From NCBI RefSeq assembly GCF_026262505.1, contig NC_067207.1:4968252-5032251 (forward strand): 64,000 nt of DNA. The letters are read 5' to 3'. Shown here piece by piece: positions 49,186-58,537 of the stretch. Within the stretch, counting starts at the first letter, position 1. Each line of letters opens with the position of its first letter. The stretch comes from Trichomonas vaginalis G3 (taxonomy: Eukaryota; Parabasalia; Trichomonadida; Trichomonadidae). The notes under the pieces were generated by a model that saw only the letters and a list, made by a program, of their open reading frames with translations, ran no database searches and had not been told where the DNA came from. A program made the translations under genes and the position numbers.

Positions 49186-50700
49186 ATGAGCGACCATCAT
49201 ATTTATAACGAGCTTATCAGTAAATATAAAGATTATGATGATACATTTAATGCACTACACAGGCTTCGGTCTAACGAAGGTGAAGAAATTACAAATGTTT
49301 ACAAACAAATCAAAAATAACTTGATCGAAACATCATATTCTAGTGCAGATAGTATGATAAATATTATTAAAGGTATCATTCGATTTAATAATCGATATGT
49401 TAAAGGATACAAATCTCTCATGACAAAACTTTGCCAAGAATTTCACCTTGATAAATATGACATTATTCAATCCATTCCAAATCTTCATGAAGAAAACACA
49501 ATTTATAATGCTATTGTGAATGATGACATTGATGCATTTATTTCCTTCACTGAACAAGAAGGTTTTAATTTAAATCAAAAATCGAAAATTGATTTATATC
49601 CAATTCAAGACTTTCCATATTCACTGATTGAATTATGTAGTTATTATGGATCTGTTAAATGTTTCAAACTATTGAGATCAAAATATAATTCAAAAACTAC
49701 TCGTCTTTGTCTTTATAATTCGTTTTTAGGAGAAAATCCAGATATTATGAGTGAATGTATGAAAGAACAAAAAATTAATGGCAGTTGTATGCAATATTCA
49801 CTAGCTGTACATAACATTGATTTTGTTACTTATCTAATGAATGAGCACAACCTCGAAATAGAATTGAATTATTGCTATTACTATCATAATATTCGTGCAT
49901 ATTTCATTTATTTAGATCAAACAAACGATTTTAATGAATGTTTTACTTATTCACCTTGTTTTTTTATTCCTAATCTCATTGAATATTTATTTTCACATGT
50001 TTCCGATATAAATTTTACAAATAAAGGAGGTATGTCTGCACTTCATTATTCTTCAGTTGTTAATAACAAATCAGCCGCTGAATTTCTTATTGCCATGGAT
50101 GACATTACAATTAAAAGTATGTTAGATAATCCTCTTCATATAGCTGCACAATATAATAGTTTAGAAATTGCAAATCTTCTTATATCGCATGGAGCTGATG
50201 TTAATGCAAAATAATCAAGATTTGACTCCTCTTCATTGCAGCATTGTTTAACAGTAAAGAAACAGCAGAACTCCTTATTGCATATGGTGCTGATATACAT
50301 GCAAAAACTTCTCGTAGTTTTAATGCTCTTCATTTTGCAGCAAGAGAAAATAGTAAAGAAATTGAAGAACTTCTAATTGCATGCGGTATTGATGTCAATG
50401 CTATTGAAGACAATTATAAAAAATCTGCTCTTCATTATGCCGCTGAAAATGGTTGTGAAGAAATAGTAAAATTTCTTATCTCAAATGGTGCTGATATCAA
50501 CATAAGAGATAAACTGAATGATACTGCACTTCATCATGCAGCATGTAATGGTAATAAAGAAATTATAGAAACTTTACTTTCAATGGAGCAGACATCAATG
50601 CAAAGGGTTCATATATGACTCCCCTTAGTTGTTCAATAACTCATAATAGGAAGAAACAACTAAATTTCTAATATCACGTGGTGCAAAAATTAAACCATAG
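49186..50700 (+). CDS. Ankyrin-repeat gene copy 12 (last, diverged repeat two)
   Basis: The T/C site here reads CATATTCTAGTGC, keeping the N-terminal frame open (SYSSADSM). From 50093 to about 50200 the sequence departs from all other copies: ankyrin repeat two reads LDNPLHIAAQYNSLEIANLL instead of RKSSIHIAAEHNSLETANLL, and about 15 bases are missing at the junction. The frame closes at 50214, resumes at 50244-50618, and the end (50580-50690) has several small losses. It shares the B variants with copy 8. No saposin-like gene follows. Confidence 0.85.
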
Positions 50701-50717
50701 TTCTTACTAAATAATTG

Positions 50718-50884
50718 AATTTTTTTTTAAACTTATATATTCATGATTTATATATATATATTACCAAAATAGATTAAAAATTGAATGAGTGAAGCGGTTT
50801 TCAATTATTAATATGTTTTAGAAAATTTAAAATTTGAATTGTTAAATAATTGATATGATTACAAAATAATTCTAAAATGTGGAA
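50718..50884. other. Right border of the array, AT-rich spacer
   Basis: Cassette homology ends within TAAATAATTGAATTT; from about 50718 the sequence is unique AT-rich DNA with TA dinucleotide runs (TATATATATATA near 50750). No gene is seen before the tRNA. Confidence 0.7.
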
Positions 50885-50957
50885 GCTTTCGTAGCTCAAT
50901 CGGTAGAGCGTAGGTCCCATAATCCTAAGGTCGCGCGTTCGAGTCCCGCCGAAAGCA
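50885..50957 (+). tRNA. tRNA-Met (CAT)
   Basis: A cloverleaf is readable: acceptor GCTTTCG/CGAAAGC with discriminator A; D arm GCTC-AATCGGTA-GAGC; anticodon arm TAGGT-CCCATAA-TCCTA with anticodon CAT at 50918-50920; variable loop AGGTC; T arm GCGCG-TTCGAGT-CCCGC. Oddities are C instead of T at position 33 before the anticodon, a T-T mismatch closing the anticodon stem and a C-C mismatch in the T stem. The A1-U72 pair and initiator-type features are absent, so an elongator is more likely. No CCA is encoded and there is no intron. A T-rich tract follows. Confidence 0.9.
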
Positions 50958-51297
50958 AATTTCCTTTTTTCTTTTTTTCCTTTATTGCAACTGATGAGGA
51001 AAATTATCAACAATAATGATTCTCCAATAGGATTAGAGCTTTTCTACACTTTGTTGTTGTTTTGAACCTAGTTCGAAGACAATATTTCTGCTTGTTTCGA
51101 TAAATTTTGTTATTTTTTAACCATAGAAGCCATGTTATTTATCTATTACTCTAACTATGATCTTATTTCTCTAACATTTTAAATCATATTGATAACTTTG
51201 TATATTTTTCAAGAATTATTATAAATTTAAATTATTTAGCAAGTAATATACATTTATTCATACAAAAAAACATATCTAACAAAAATAAATAAACACA
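50958..51297. other. AT-rich spacer between tRNA-Met and coiled-coil gene
   Basis: No coding frame is seen apart from the tail of the terminator and the 3' side of the minus-strand coiled-coil gene. Minus-strand AATAAA-like tracts near 51280-51290 could serve its 3' end. Confidence 0.5.
50964..50981 (+). terminator. Pol III terminator after tRNA-Met
   Basis: Runs of T (CCTTTTTTCTTTTTTTCC) begin about seven bases after the tRNA 3' end, as expected for RNA polymerase III termination. Confidence 0.7.
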
Positions 51298-53613
51298 TTA
51301 TAATTTTGGAAATCTAGAATCCGAATTCGTTTTTGGTCTTTTTGTTGGCGAATTCATTCTTGTTGGTTGTCTTGATTGATTCCTTGATCCAAGTGTTGAT
51401 CCTCTTGGTGTCGGATTCATTCTACTCATTTTCTGTGCTCTTGACAATGTTTCATCATCAACAGGAGTCAAATTTAAATTTCCTTTTTTTCTGTTCGAAA
51501 CTGCTTCATTCTAGACACTGTTCTTGGTGTTGCAATTGTCGGCTGAGGGTTCATTGTCGATGTCTGAGCTGCAATTGCTGATGTCAAGTTAATTGGCAAT
51601 TTTGTGAATTTCGGATTTGGTTTTTCCGATTTTTTATGAGTTATAGCTTTCATTGCGCTATCATATGGTTCTAGCTCTCTTGCTTTTTGTGTCTCCAGAT
51701 CATTCCTTGTTTTTTCATTATATTCTCTGAGTTTTTCTTCTTCGCGCCAATGTTTCTCCCTCATCATCCCTATCTCTTTGCGGATGCTTTCCTCTAACAA
51801 TTGTTCGGCCTGCTTCTCTTCCTGGCTCTGTAAATCATCGGCCAACTTTTTTGTCACTTTTGCATCATGATATCTTCTTGACAAAGCCATTTTCTTCTCT
51901 TGGTGACGGAGCTGCAGTAGTCTTATTGATGGCTTAGAGAACTGCCTGCAATATTCTTGCGATTGCCACTTAGCTTTCTGCTCTTCCAGCTCTTGTAACT
52001 GCTTTTCTTTCAACTTTTCAAGCCTGATTTCGCATTCTTCTTCGTGTTTTTGCAGTTTTTCACGCCATTTCTTCCATGGCCTTCTTTTCGCCTTGTAAAT
52101 CACTTGTTCTCGTGTCAAGGCTCTTAAGTCGACTGTGGTAGTCGTTTCCATTCTCGTTTCCGAGACGAGATAATTCGATCATTTGTTGGTCGAGTTGTTC
52201 TGCGAGGTCGTAATCGCTATCCATGAGCGCTGTGGCCTTCTTCCTGTTGATATACTGAACGATCCCTGGTCTAAGGTTCTGCGGTGGCGGCGCTCCGTGT
52301 TTTGCAAAGTCATTGTAGGCTTTTTCGACAGCTTTAGGATCGAAATATGGCTGCTGTCCGTAGTTAAAGATCAGGGGAGTGTCGTCGGTCGTAATAAAGG
52401 TCTCTGTGTGATTATCCGAATCATCATTGTTTTCGTTTTCATCATTTGGAAGGGGCGGAAGTGGCTCTGCCATGGAATGCCTCGATTTCGATGATCTGGA
52501 TGAACTGTTTTTGGAATGATTTGAATCATTTTCTTTTTCTTCATTATTTTGGTCATCTTGTGAATTAAACAGCTTTTCTTTGATCAATTCTGACATTTCT
52601 AGCTCAGTTTTGCTTTCTTCATTTTGATCATTATTTTCTTCTTGTTTTTTCTCTGTTTCTTCTGCTGGAGTGTTATCTACAGACTCTTTTATTTCTTCTT
52701 TGATCTCTTTTACTGGTTCAATGATGATTTTCTCTTCAAGATTTTGTTTTTCCTCTTTTTCTTCAGTTTTTTCTTCGTTTTCAACTGGTTTCTCTTCTTC
52801 TTTGGCTTCTTCTGGCTTATCCTCTGTTTTTTCTTCTTGTTTTTCTTCTTGTATTGGTATTTCTAACACTTTTTCTTGAATTTCGTGAATTGGTTCTGCA
52901 ATCATTTGATTTTCTTGTTTCTTTTCTGGTTCTTCTTTATTTTCTGTATTTTCTTGTTGGTTTTCTGGATTCTCTTCTTGTTTCTTTTCGATCTTTTGCT
53001 CGTTATTTTCTTTGTCTTTTATTTGCTCTTCAGCTTGCTGAATGTTCTCTTTGATTTCATTTATTGGTTCTTGTTTATCTTCTTTTGGTTCTTCTTGCTT
53101 CTTGTTTTCGGCATTTTCTGTTTCATCTTCAGGTAAAGTAGGAATAAGCTTCTTAATGTTAATATTTAGCTCTGTATCAGAATTCACATCAGTACGGATA
53201 TTATCTTCCGACTGATTTTGGTTCGTTTCCTCTTCTTTTTTATCATTACATTCATCAGCTTTTTCCTGATTAGTACTGTTTTCTTCGGGTTTGGTTTCTG
53301 TAGGCTGGTCTTGTTTGCTTTCTTCTGGTTTCGTTGCTTCTTCTTTCTGTTCTTCAACTTTATTAATTAATGGCTCGAAAACTGTATTAAGAGGATTATC
53401 ATTTATTTGTTCTTTTTGTTCTTTAGGTGGTTCTTCAGCCTCTGTTTTCTTTTCTGGTGAAGGTGGCATGGGAATTGGTGCAAATGCATCGTTTTGCTGC
53501 TGTGTTGTTGCATCAACATATTGAGGCTTCTCATCTTCAAGGTATTCTTCAGACTTATTCTCACTTCCTTTGCTTAGATTATATCCCAATATGCCTTGCA
53601 ACGTTGAACTCAT
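51298..53613 (-). CDS. Large acidic coiled-coil protein, about 770 codons, split by two one-base shifts
   Basis: Starts MSSTLQGILGYNLSKGSENK at 53613. Residues ~60-370 are an extreme E/K/Q/N/P low-complexity stretch. Next is an ordered region (YGQQPYFDPKAVEKAYNDFA) and then YINRKKATALMDSDYDLAEQ. The first frame stops at 52060 just after KKAMEEMA. The second frame (within 51474-52151) continues naturally with WREKLQKHEEECEIRLEKLK, a long coiled coil. It stops at 51474 after a run of seven A, while a third frame continues NLNLTPVDDETLSRAQKMSR to a serine/arginine/proline tail ending SRFPKL and TAA at 51298. Both junctions are one-base shifts between perfectly continuing protein text, so one gene is far more likely than three. 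The function is unknown; a cytoskeletal or scaffold role is inference. Confidence 0.8.
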
Positions 53614-53870
53614 AATTTTTTTACTTTGAAATCATTAACAATTTTTGGATTGACAAATAATTAGCTTCCTTGTCGTATATATATCATGGTTCCATGAAAA
53701 AATGAGCCTTACACTGCAATAATTCGAATGACATTGAAAGTAAAAGCGTGTAATTGCATTCATTTGGATGCATTAATTGGGTTATTTCTCAGATGTGAAT
53801 CAAAATTCGCAACTCTATGTCTTAGATAAAATGAGATTGTGCTCAAACGTATAAAAGTGACAGATTTTAT
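53614..53870. promoter_or_regulatory. Divergent intergenic region, coiled-coil gene and basic protein gene
   Basis: About 257 bases between two divergent starts. It is AT-rich with several ATTCA/TGAAT words and no clear TCA-Py-T/A initiator within 20 bases of either ATG. It presumably contains both promoters. Confidence 0.4.
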
Positions 53871-54356
53871 ATGAGACCTGCATTATCCTCCAGAAGACCT
53901 GTTAGTGCGTTTCAATGGAGTGACAACATGAAGAGTATTTTAGGTGAGAATTTCGATCAAGCTATTGTAAAGAAAGAAAAACAGCCACAAATAGCTCAAA
54001 CTTCGAGATCTACTACAAGGGAATCACAATATACAGTTCAAAAGCGTGCATTGAACTCTTCATTGAAACGACAAAAAGAACTAGCATCTAAACAGATTCA
54101 AAGAAACTACCGCGTAGAACAAAATCAATTACATCGAGAATTTCATCCACCAAAAAAGGAAACAAAAGCTTTCAGTAAACGTTTCCATGATTACAAAGTT
54201 ATTGAGCATGTTATAGATTCCAGAAACGATGAATACATTCAATCAGCAGAATCCTTACCAAATGGTAGAACTATCGACTTACAAAGAGCTAGAAGATTAC
54301 CTCCGGATAATACTAGCTTTATCAGATCAACCAATAGAGTTTTCTTTTGGGGATAA
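53871..54356 (+). CDS. Hypothetical basic protein, 161 aa
   Basis: Complete frame starting MRPALSSRRPVSAFQWSDNM. It is rich in R, K, Q and S, with a helical, probably coiled-coil middle (about residues 60-105, SLKRQKELASKQIQRNYRVE) and no signal peptide or membrane segment. The ending (SFIRSTNRVFFWG) is aromatic. I do not recognise a family. Its divergent arrangement with the large coiled-coil gene is the only context. It could be a cytoskeleton- or flagellum-associated protein, but that is speculation. Confidence 0.75.
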   Translation: MRPALSSRRPVSAFQWSDNMKSILGENFDQAIVKKEKQPQIAQTSRSTTRESQYTVQKRALNSSLKRQKELASKQIQRNYRVEQNQLHREFHPPKKETKAFSKRFHDYKVIEHVIDSRNDEYIQSAESLPNGRTIDLQRARRLPPDNTSFIRSTNRVFFWG

Positions 54357-54830
54357 TTTTATCATTTTTATATATTGTTTGAATATTAAATAGTATCATC
54401 ATGTACATACGAGTTACGTATTTAAGTGAATTTTAAGATTATTTTGTGTGATTTCCCTAACAATTCAACCTTGATGATTTTGATGTAAGAATTGCTTAGG
54501 ATAAAAGAGTATTTTTTATTGTATACAAGTTGTTAATTGAAATCAATTGGATCACACGATCAAAAATCCAATCCGGTGTTTCGTTTACAATATTTACGGT
54601 TGAATCAGCTTCAAATCTTTAATGGTTATAATTATTATGAGTTTGTTCTCTGTAAATTCGATTTATCTTAAATATTGGTGGATTTTTCTTAAAATGATAT
54701 TGGATATGATCAAAGAGAAAATGTATTATGAAGAATTTAAGATTGCTATAAGTTATTATTGTTGGTTGTAAAGTTTTAGAAAAAAGATTAAAAGTTACAT
54801 CAATCAGACCTTAATTTTTAAATAGAAAGC
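54357..54830. other. Convergent intergenic spacer
   Basis: 474 AT-rich bases between two gene 3' ends, with no coding frame. TAAA-rich words lie just after both stops, as expected for trichomonad polyadenylation, where the stop codon and TAAA signal are close. Confidence 0.5.
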
Positions 54831-55421
54831 TTAGTTGTTAGCCTTTCCGAAGTATTCCTTAGAGGCCTTTGGATTTGGCTTGATTGTAAGGTCGCCCTCA
54901 CCGTGCCACTGAGCTGGGCAAACTTCGCCGTGCTTAGCAGCGAACTGGTAAGCCTTGATAAGGCGGAGGATTTCATCGACGTTACGGCCAACATCTGGGT
55001 GGTTCATCTGGACGTGGCGGATGATGCCCTCTGGGTCAATGATAGCTGTACCACGGAGTGTGTGGCCGGCCTCGCACATGTAGAAGCCGTATTCCTTAGC
55101 GATCTTAGCGCCGAGATCGCCGATAAGTGGGTACTTGATTTCGCCGAGGCCACCTTCCTTGCGTGGTGTGTTGATCCAAGCAAGGTGTGTGAAGACGGAG
55201 TCAACGGATAAGCCGAGGACTTCGCAGCCGATCTTCTTGAATTCTTCGTACTTGTTGGAGAACTCGATGATTTCTGTTGGGCAGACGAATGTGAAATCGA
55301 GTGGGTATGAGAAGAGGACGAGCCACTTGCCCTTGTACTGCTCAAGAGAAACTTCCTTGAAGTCTGTGTCTGGGAAGACAGCTTGGCCCTTGAATGCTGG
55401 AGCTGGTTTGCCAACAAGCAT
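54831..55421 (-). CDS. Typical 2-Cys peroxiredoxin (thioredoxin peroxidase), 196 aa
   Basis: Reduces hydrogen peroxide and organic peroxides using electrons from thioredoxin; in trichomonads it is a main cytosolic antioxidant. Peroxidatic Cys47 lies in [10 protein letters not shown] and resolving Cys168 in GEVCPAQW. The GGLG motif ([14 protein letters not shown]) and the C-terminal YF (KEYFGKANN) mark a typical 2-Cys enzyme of the sensitive, over-oxidisable type. The length is normal for the family and there is no targeting peptide. Codons are clearly richer in G and C than the neighbours, as in highly expressed trichomonad genes. Initiator-like TCA motifs lie 5-11 bases upstream of the ATG. 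Confidence 0.97.
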   Translation of the reverse strand: MLVGKPAPAFKGQAVFPDTDFKEVSLEQYKGKWLVLFSYPLDFTFVCPTEIIEFSNKYEEFKKIGCEVLGLSVDSVFTHLAWINTPRKEGGLGEIKYPLIGDLGAKIAKEYGFYMCEAGHTLRGTAIIDPEGIIRHVQMNHPDVGRNVDEILRLIKAYQFAAKHGEVCPAQWHGEGDLTIKPNPKASKEYFGKANN

Positions 55422-55423
55422 TA

Positions 55424-55439
55424 TATGAAAGTGATATGA
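55424..55439 (-). promoter_or_regulatory. Initiator-like motifs of the peroxiredoxin gene
   Basis: Read on the minus strand, TCATATCACTTTCATA ends three bases before the ATG and contains three TCA-Py-T/A matches (TCATA, TCACT, TCATA). The two nearest would give leaders of 5 and 11 bases, typical of trichomonad mRNAs. This rests on motif matching only. Confidence 0.55.
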
Positions 55440-58400
55440 GAACGATATTCGTGGTATCTCAATTTTTCTTTATAAAATGTCTCAATTATTTGAATGGTTT
55501 TTATCTTTTGTGATCCCGAGATTGTGAAGTTTACATTATTTTTATTGCCTCACTTTAAAACATATTTAGGTTAATATAGTTAAAATCATTAAATTTGAAA
55601 CCTTCGATGAAAAAATTTGTTTAGTTGGTCGGCTTGTTATTTCACTCACATTTCGAAACTACATAAATTGTCCTTTAAATTGTTCGGCTGATTAAAAAAT
55701 TGAAAGATCTATAAATGTTTGGAAAGTAGTCACTTCATCTTTTGTGATCAATTGGTTGAATTACTCTTTCGACGCAGGCATTAGTCATTTCGTTCATATT
55801 ATAGCCAGTGTATGTATGATTCATGCCCGATTTTCATTTTTTCCTCATCGTTATATAAAAAATTCATTAAGAACGCCTTTCTGCTGATTGTTGTTGCATT
55901 ATTTTATCAGGTGTAGTCCACACTGTCATTGTTATCACGATATTAAAAGAAAAATATATTATGCCTACAAAAAAGTCTAAGAATGCTCAAAAGAATGTCG
56001 TGAATATATAGATATGGGGCAGACTTTTGCACTTAAGCTTTGAAACATAACAAGAATTTGTTTTGCTATACATATAGAGTAAATGCACATTTGTAAAAGA
56101 TTGAATTGTCCGATATTACTTTCATTTTGGGAAATATGTCCAGGATTTGAACAATTCTGTCAAATTGTTAAAACTATAATGATTAGCAGATAATTCGATT
56201 TGAGGTTAAATTTTTATCTTTTATTGATTCATTTTTCTAAAGATTTTTTGCAATAATACACCAATCTTTTTAATTATTATTTTCATATAATCAATATGGT
56301 GAATTTAATGATATATTTGGTATTAATACTAAAAATAACAATGATTTATCGTTTTAAATTTCTGCAAAAATATCCAAATTTTTTTGAATTTTAAAAATTA
56401 AGTGTAAATTTGCTTGAAATTTTATTCTATAATTATGATTTTGAATTTTTTTTGGAGATTTCATGATATAGAATATCACTATATCATGGTGGTATAGTTG
56501 GATTTAAGTATAATTTATGTGAATTTAATTGTTATTTAATTTTTTATTCTTGAATTTGATTGTTAAATATGTTAAGGATTATTATATGTACTCTCCGTTA
56601 TAAACTATAATGATTTATGCATTTAATCATTTCTGAATTTCAAATTTAATCAAAAAATACTCAGAAAATGTAAAATTCCAATAATTCAATCTTCGTTAAT
56701 ACATATGATTTTTCTAGTCATGTCAAAAAGCCTTTGGAAATCATCTCAAAAACAAAAAAAAATTAAGAAATTTATTACAACAATATTCAAGTTGAAGTGT
56801 ATGATTTAACGAAAAACGTACATTAGTGTAATCTCAATATTTAGAGTGTTTAGTTATAAAAGCAGTTTTAATAGATTTTTTAGAGATAAATCCAGAAAAG
56901 ATAACAGAAATCCAATGTTTTGATAGGAGACAAGAATAGATAATGATTTTAATATATAATGTGAACGAATTTGAAAGGATTACGATATTTGAAGATCGTT
57001 GATAACTCTATGTTTTTGGGACTAAAAAAAATGATGTCCATGTAATAGCATAAAATATGTATTATGAAACTTGATTAAATTAGTTGAATAAAAAAATATA
57101 TTGATGGAAACTTTGAATCAAAGCTGCATAATGATATGTTAGCTTTAAATCATTAAAACGATTGAATTAATGACTAAGCAGATTGCAATTCATACATTTG
57201 AGTCAAGATGTGAAACGCTGATGGACAAATTCTGCTGTTAAAGAATCAAATTTATTAATTTTGAATTGATTCAATTAATTTTCCTATTAGCCTCGATAAT
57301 TATCAATTTTTTTTATTACCTTTCAAAATGGTAAATAATCGTGAATTTTTGTTCGGAAATCTCTCAATTGAATTGTGATATTTACATAAATCTTTCATGA
57401 AATTTATATTATCATATTCTATTTACTACATATATAAAATACCAGAATTCCGATTAAGATTGATCAAAATAAATATAAGGTAGTCACAAAATCTAAGTAG
57501 TGAGGCTCTCAAAAATTGAACCGTACTCCATACAAAATTTGTGTACCCTCACTACTTAGATTTTGTGGCCTTCAATTGAGAGGTTAGTTTTGATAGAGCA
57601 CGTTATAAAATTAAAAGGGAAAAATAAATAAAATTTAAACATTTAATTATATATAATGTCAGGAGTGTAATTCCAAATTTTCTAAAAACTATTCAAATTT
57701 GAGCATTTTTTGGAAATAGTAAATCTAATATGTACATCTAATAACAACATGATTCATCACCTTTTCAAGCTCTGCAGTCAATTTTTTGAAATTTGATTGA
57801 AATAAATGTAGCAAAAATTACATTTCATTAGGGAATATATGAGTTTCTCTGGAAACAGGCTGATAAATTTTAAATTTTGTCCAATCAACATGAATGCTTT
57901 GAGAAATTTGGATTGATTTTCTGGTAGAATCTGGAACAATTCAACCATGTATAAATGGATCATGTAATCATCATGAAATGTTAGTGTTAGAGTTCAAAAG
58001 AAACAGAATGAGTGGAAATCAAACACAATCTGAATAATTTTAAACGTATACAATCTTTAAGTTTGTATTTTGAATTCTACATATATGATTGTGTAATTCG
58101 TTCTTTCAAATTTTCGGATTCAGGCATGTTTTGATAAAATTCATTCCCAAAAACGTCAATTAACAATTAAATTTAGTGTATTTTAAATATATATACGTAT
58201 TATATTTTATAAATTATATTAAATTCGCAAAATTTTAAGTTTTAAACAAAAATAAAAAATGTTCAAAATATGAAATTATGCATAGGATATTAAAATTTAC
58301 ATGTTAGCAATTTTTTTGAATTGCTTTCAATTTTCATATTGAAATTTTTAAGATTTTTTTCTGAAATAATAAGCAAGAATATCAACCTAAATAATATTAA

Positions 58401-58512
58401 ATTCCATGCGTTAATTTCCCCTCAAAAGTCATTGACCGCCTCTCAATCTACATTTTGTGAGTACTTTAATTTTTCCATGGTAAATATATTAAAGAATATT
58501 TGACATCAATAC
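55440..58512. other. Gene-free AT-rich region
   Basis: About 3 kb without a supportable coding frame on either strand; frames of 60 codons at 57778-57963 and 58321-58503 look random. A short frame starting MPTKKSKNAQKNVVNI at 55960 has a gene-like basic start but ends after 16 codons and may be a gene remnant. Local A and T runs dominate. The only clear structure is the inverted repeat at 57485-57567. Confidence 0.6.
57485..57567. repeat. Perfect 21-bp inverted repeat with 41-base loop
   Basis: CACAAAATCTAAGTAGTGAG(G) at 57485-57505 is the exact reverse complement of 57547-57567. The loop between them is less AT-rich than the surroundings. It could be a small hairpin RNA, a pair of short repeat ends or a miniature inverted-repeat element; no target-site duplication is obvious. 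Confidence 0.85.
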
Positions 58513-58537
58513 NNNNNNNNNNNNNNNNNNNNNNNNN
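58513..58537. other. Assembly gap (25 N)
   Basis: A second run of exactly 25 N. The flanking sequences differ in character (gene-free AT-rich DNA on the left, a more balanced decayed segment on the right), so distance and order across it are uncertain. Confidence 0.99.

Larger units (their letters stand above)
4776..50717 (+). repeat. Tandem array of a ~4.05 kb ankyrin + saposin-like cassette, 12 units
   Basis: The ankyrin start ATG (ATGAGCGACCATCATATTT) recurs at 8752, 12734, 16683, 20751, 28886, 32964, 37023, 41077, 45129 and 49186, with a one-base-short version at 24865 and a first copy cut by the gap. Spacing is 3949-4114 bases, tightest (4052-4078) in the clean part. Each unit is the ankyrin gene (+), a ~1.2 kb spacer, a saposin-like gene (-), and a ~1 kb divergent intergenic stretch. 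The last unit stops just after its ankyrin gene: homology ends near 50717. Sequence from 4776 to about 25260 is error-rich. From there on, copies are almost identical. Confidence 0.93.

Noticed and set aside
4776-50717. CRISPR-like array
   Set aside because: The periodicity is ~4 kb with coding content, not short direct repeats with spacers, and the organism is eukaryotic.
50801-51013. Minus-strand 70-codon frame with GTRTRDLRIMGPTLYRLSYE
   Set aside because: This is the antisense translation of the tRNA-Met gene, a well-known false protein.
52624-53136. Plus-strand Phe/Leu-rich hydrophobic frames resembling membrane proteins
   Set aside because: Antisense of glutamate/lysine codons of the acidic coiled-coil gene; GAA/AAA read backwards gives TTC/TTT.
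55004-55417. 137-codon minus-strand serine-rich frame and plus-strand frames over the peroxiredoxin gene
   Set aside because: Shadow frames caused by strong codon bias of the peroxiredoxin.
57778-57963. 61-codon minus-strand frame in gene-free DNA
   Set aside because: Chance-length frame in AT-rich sequence with no initiator context or domain.
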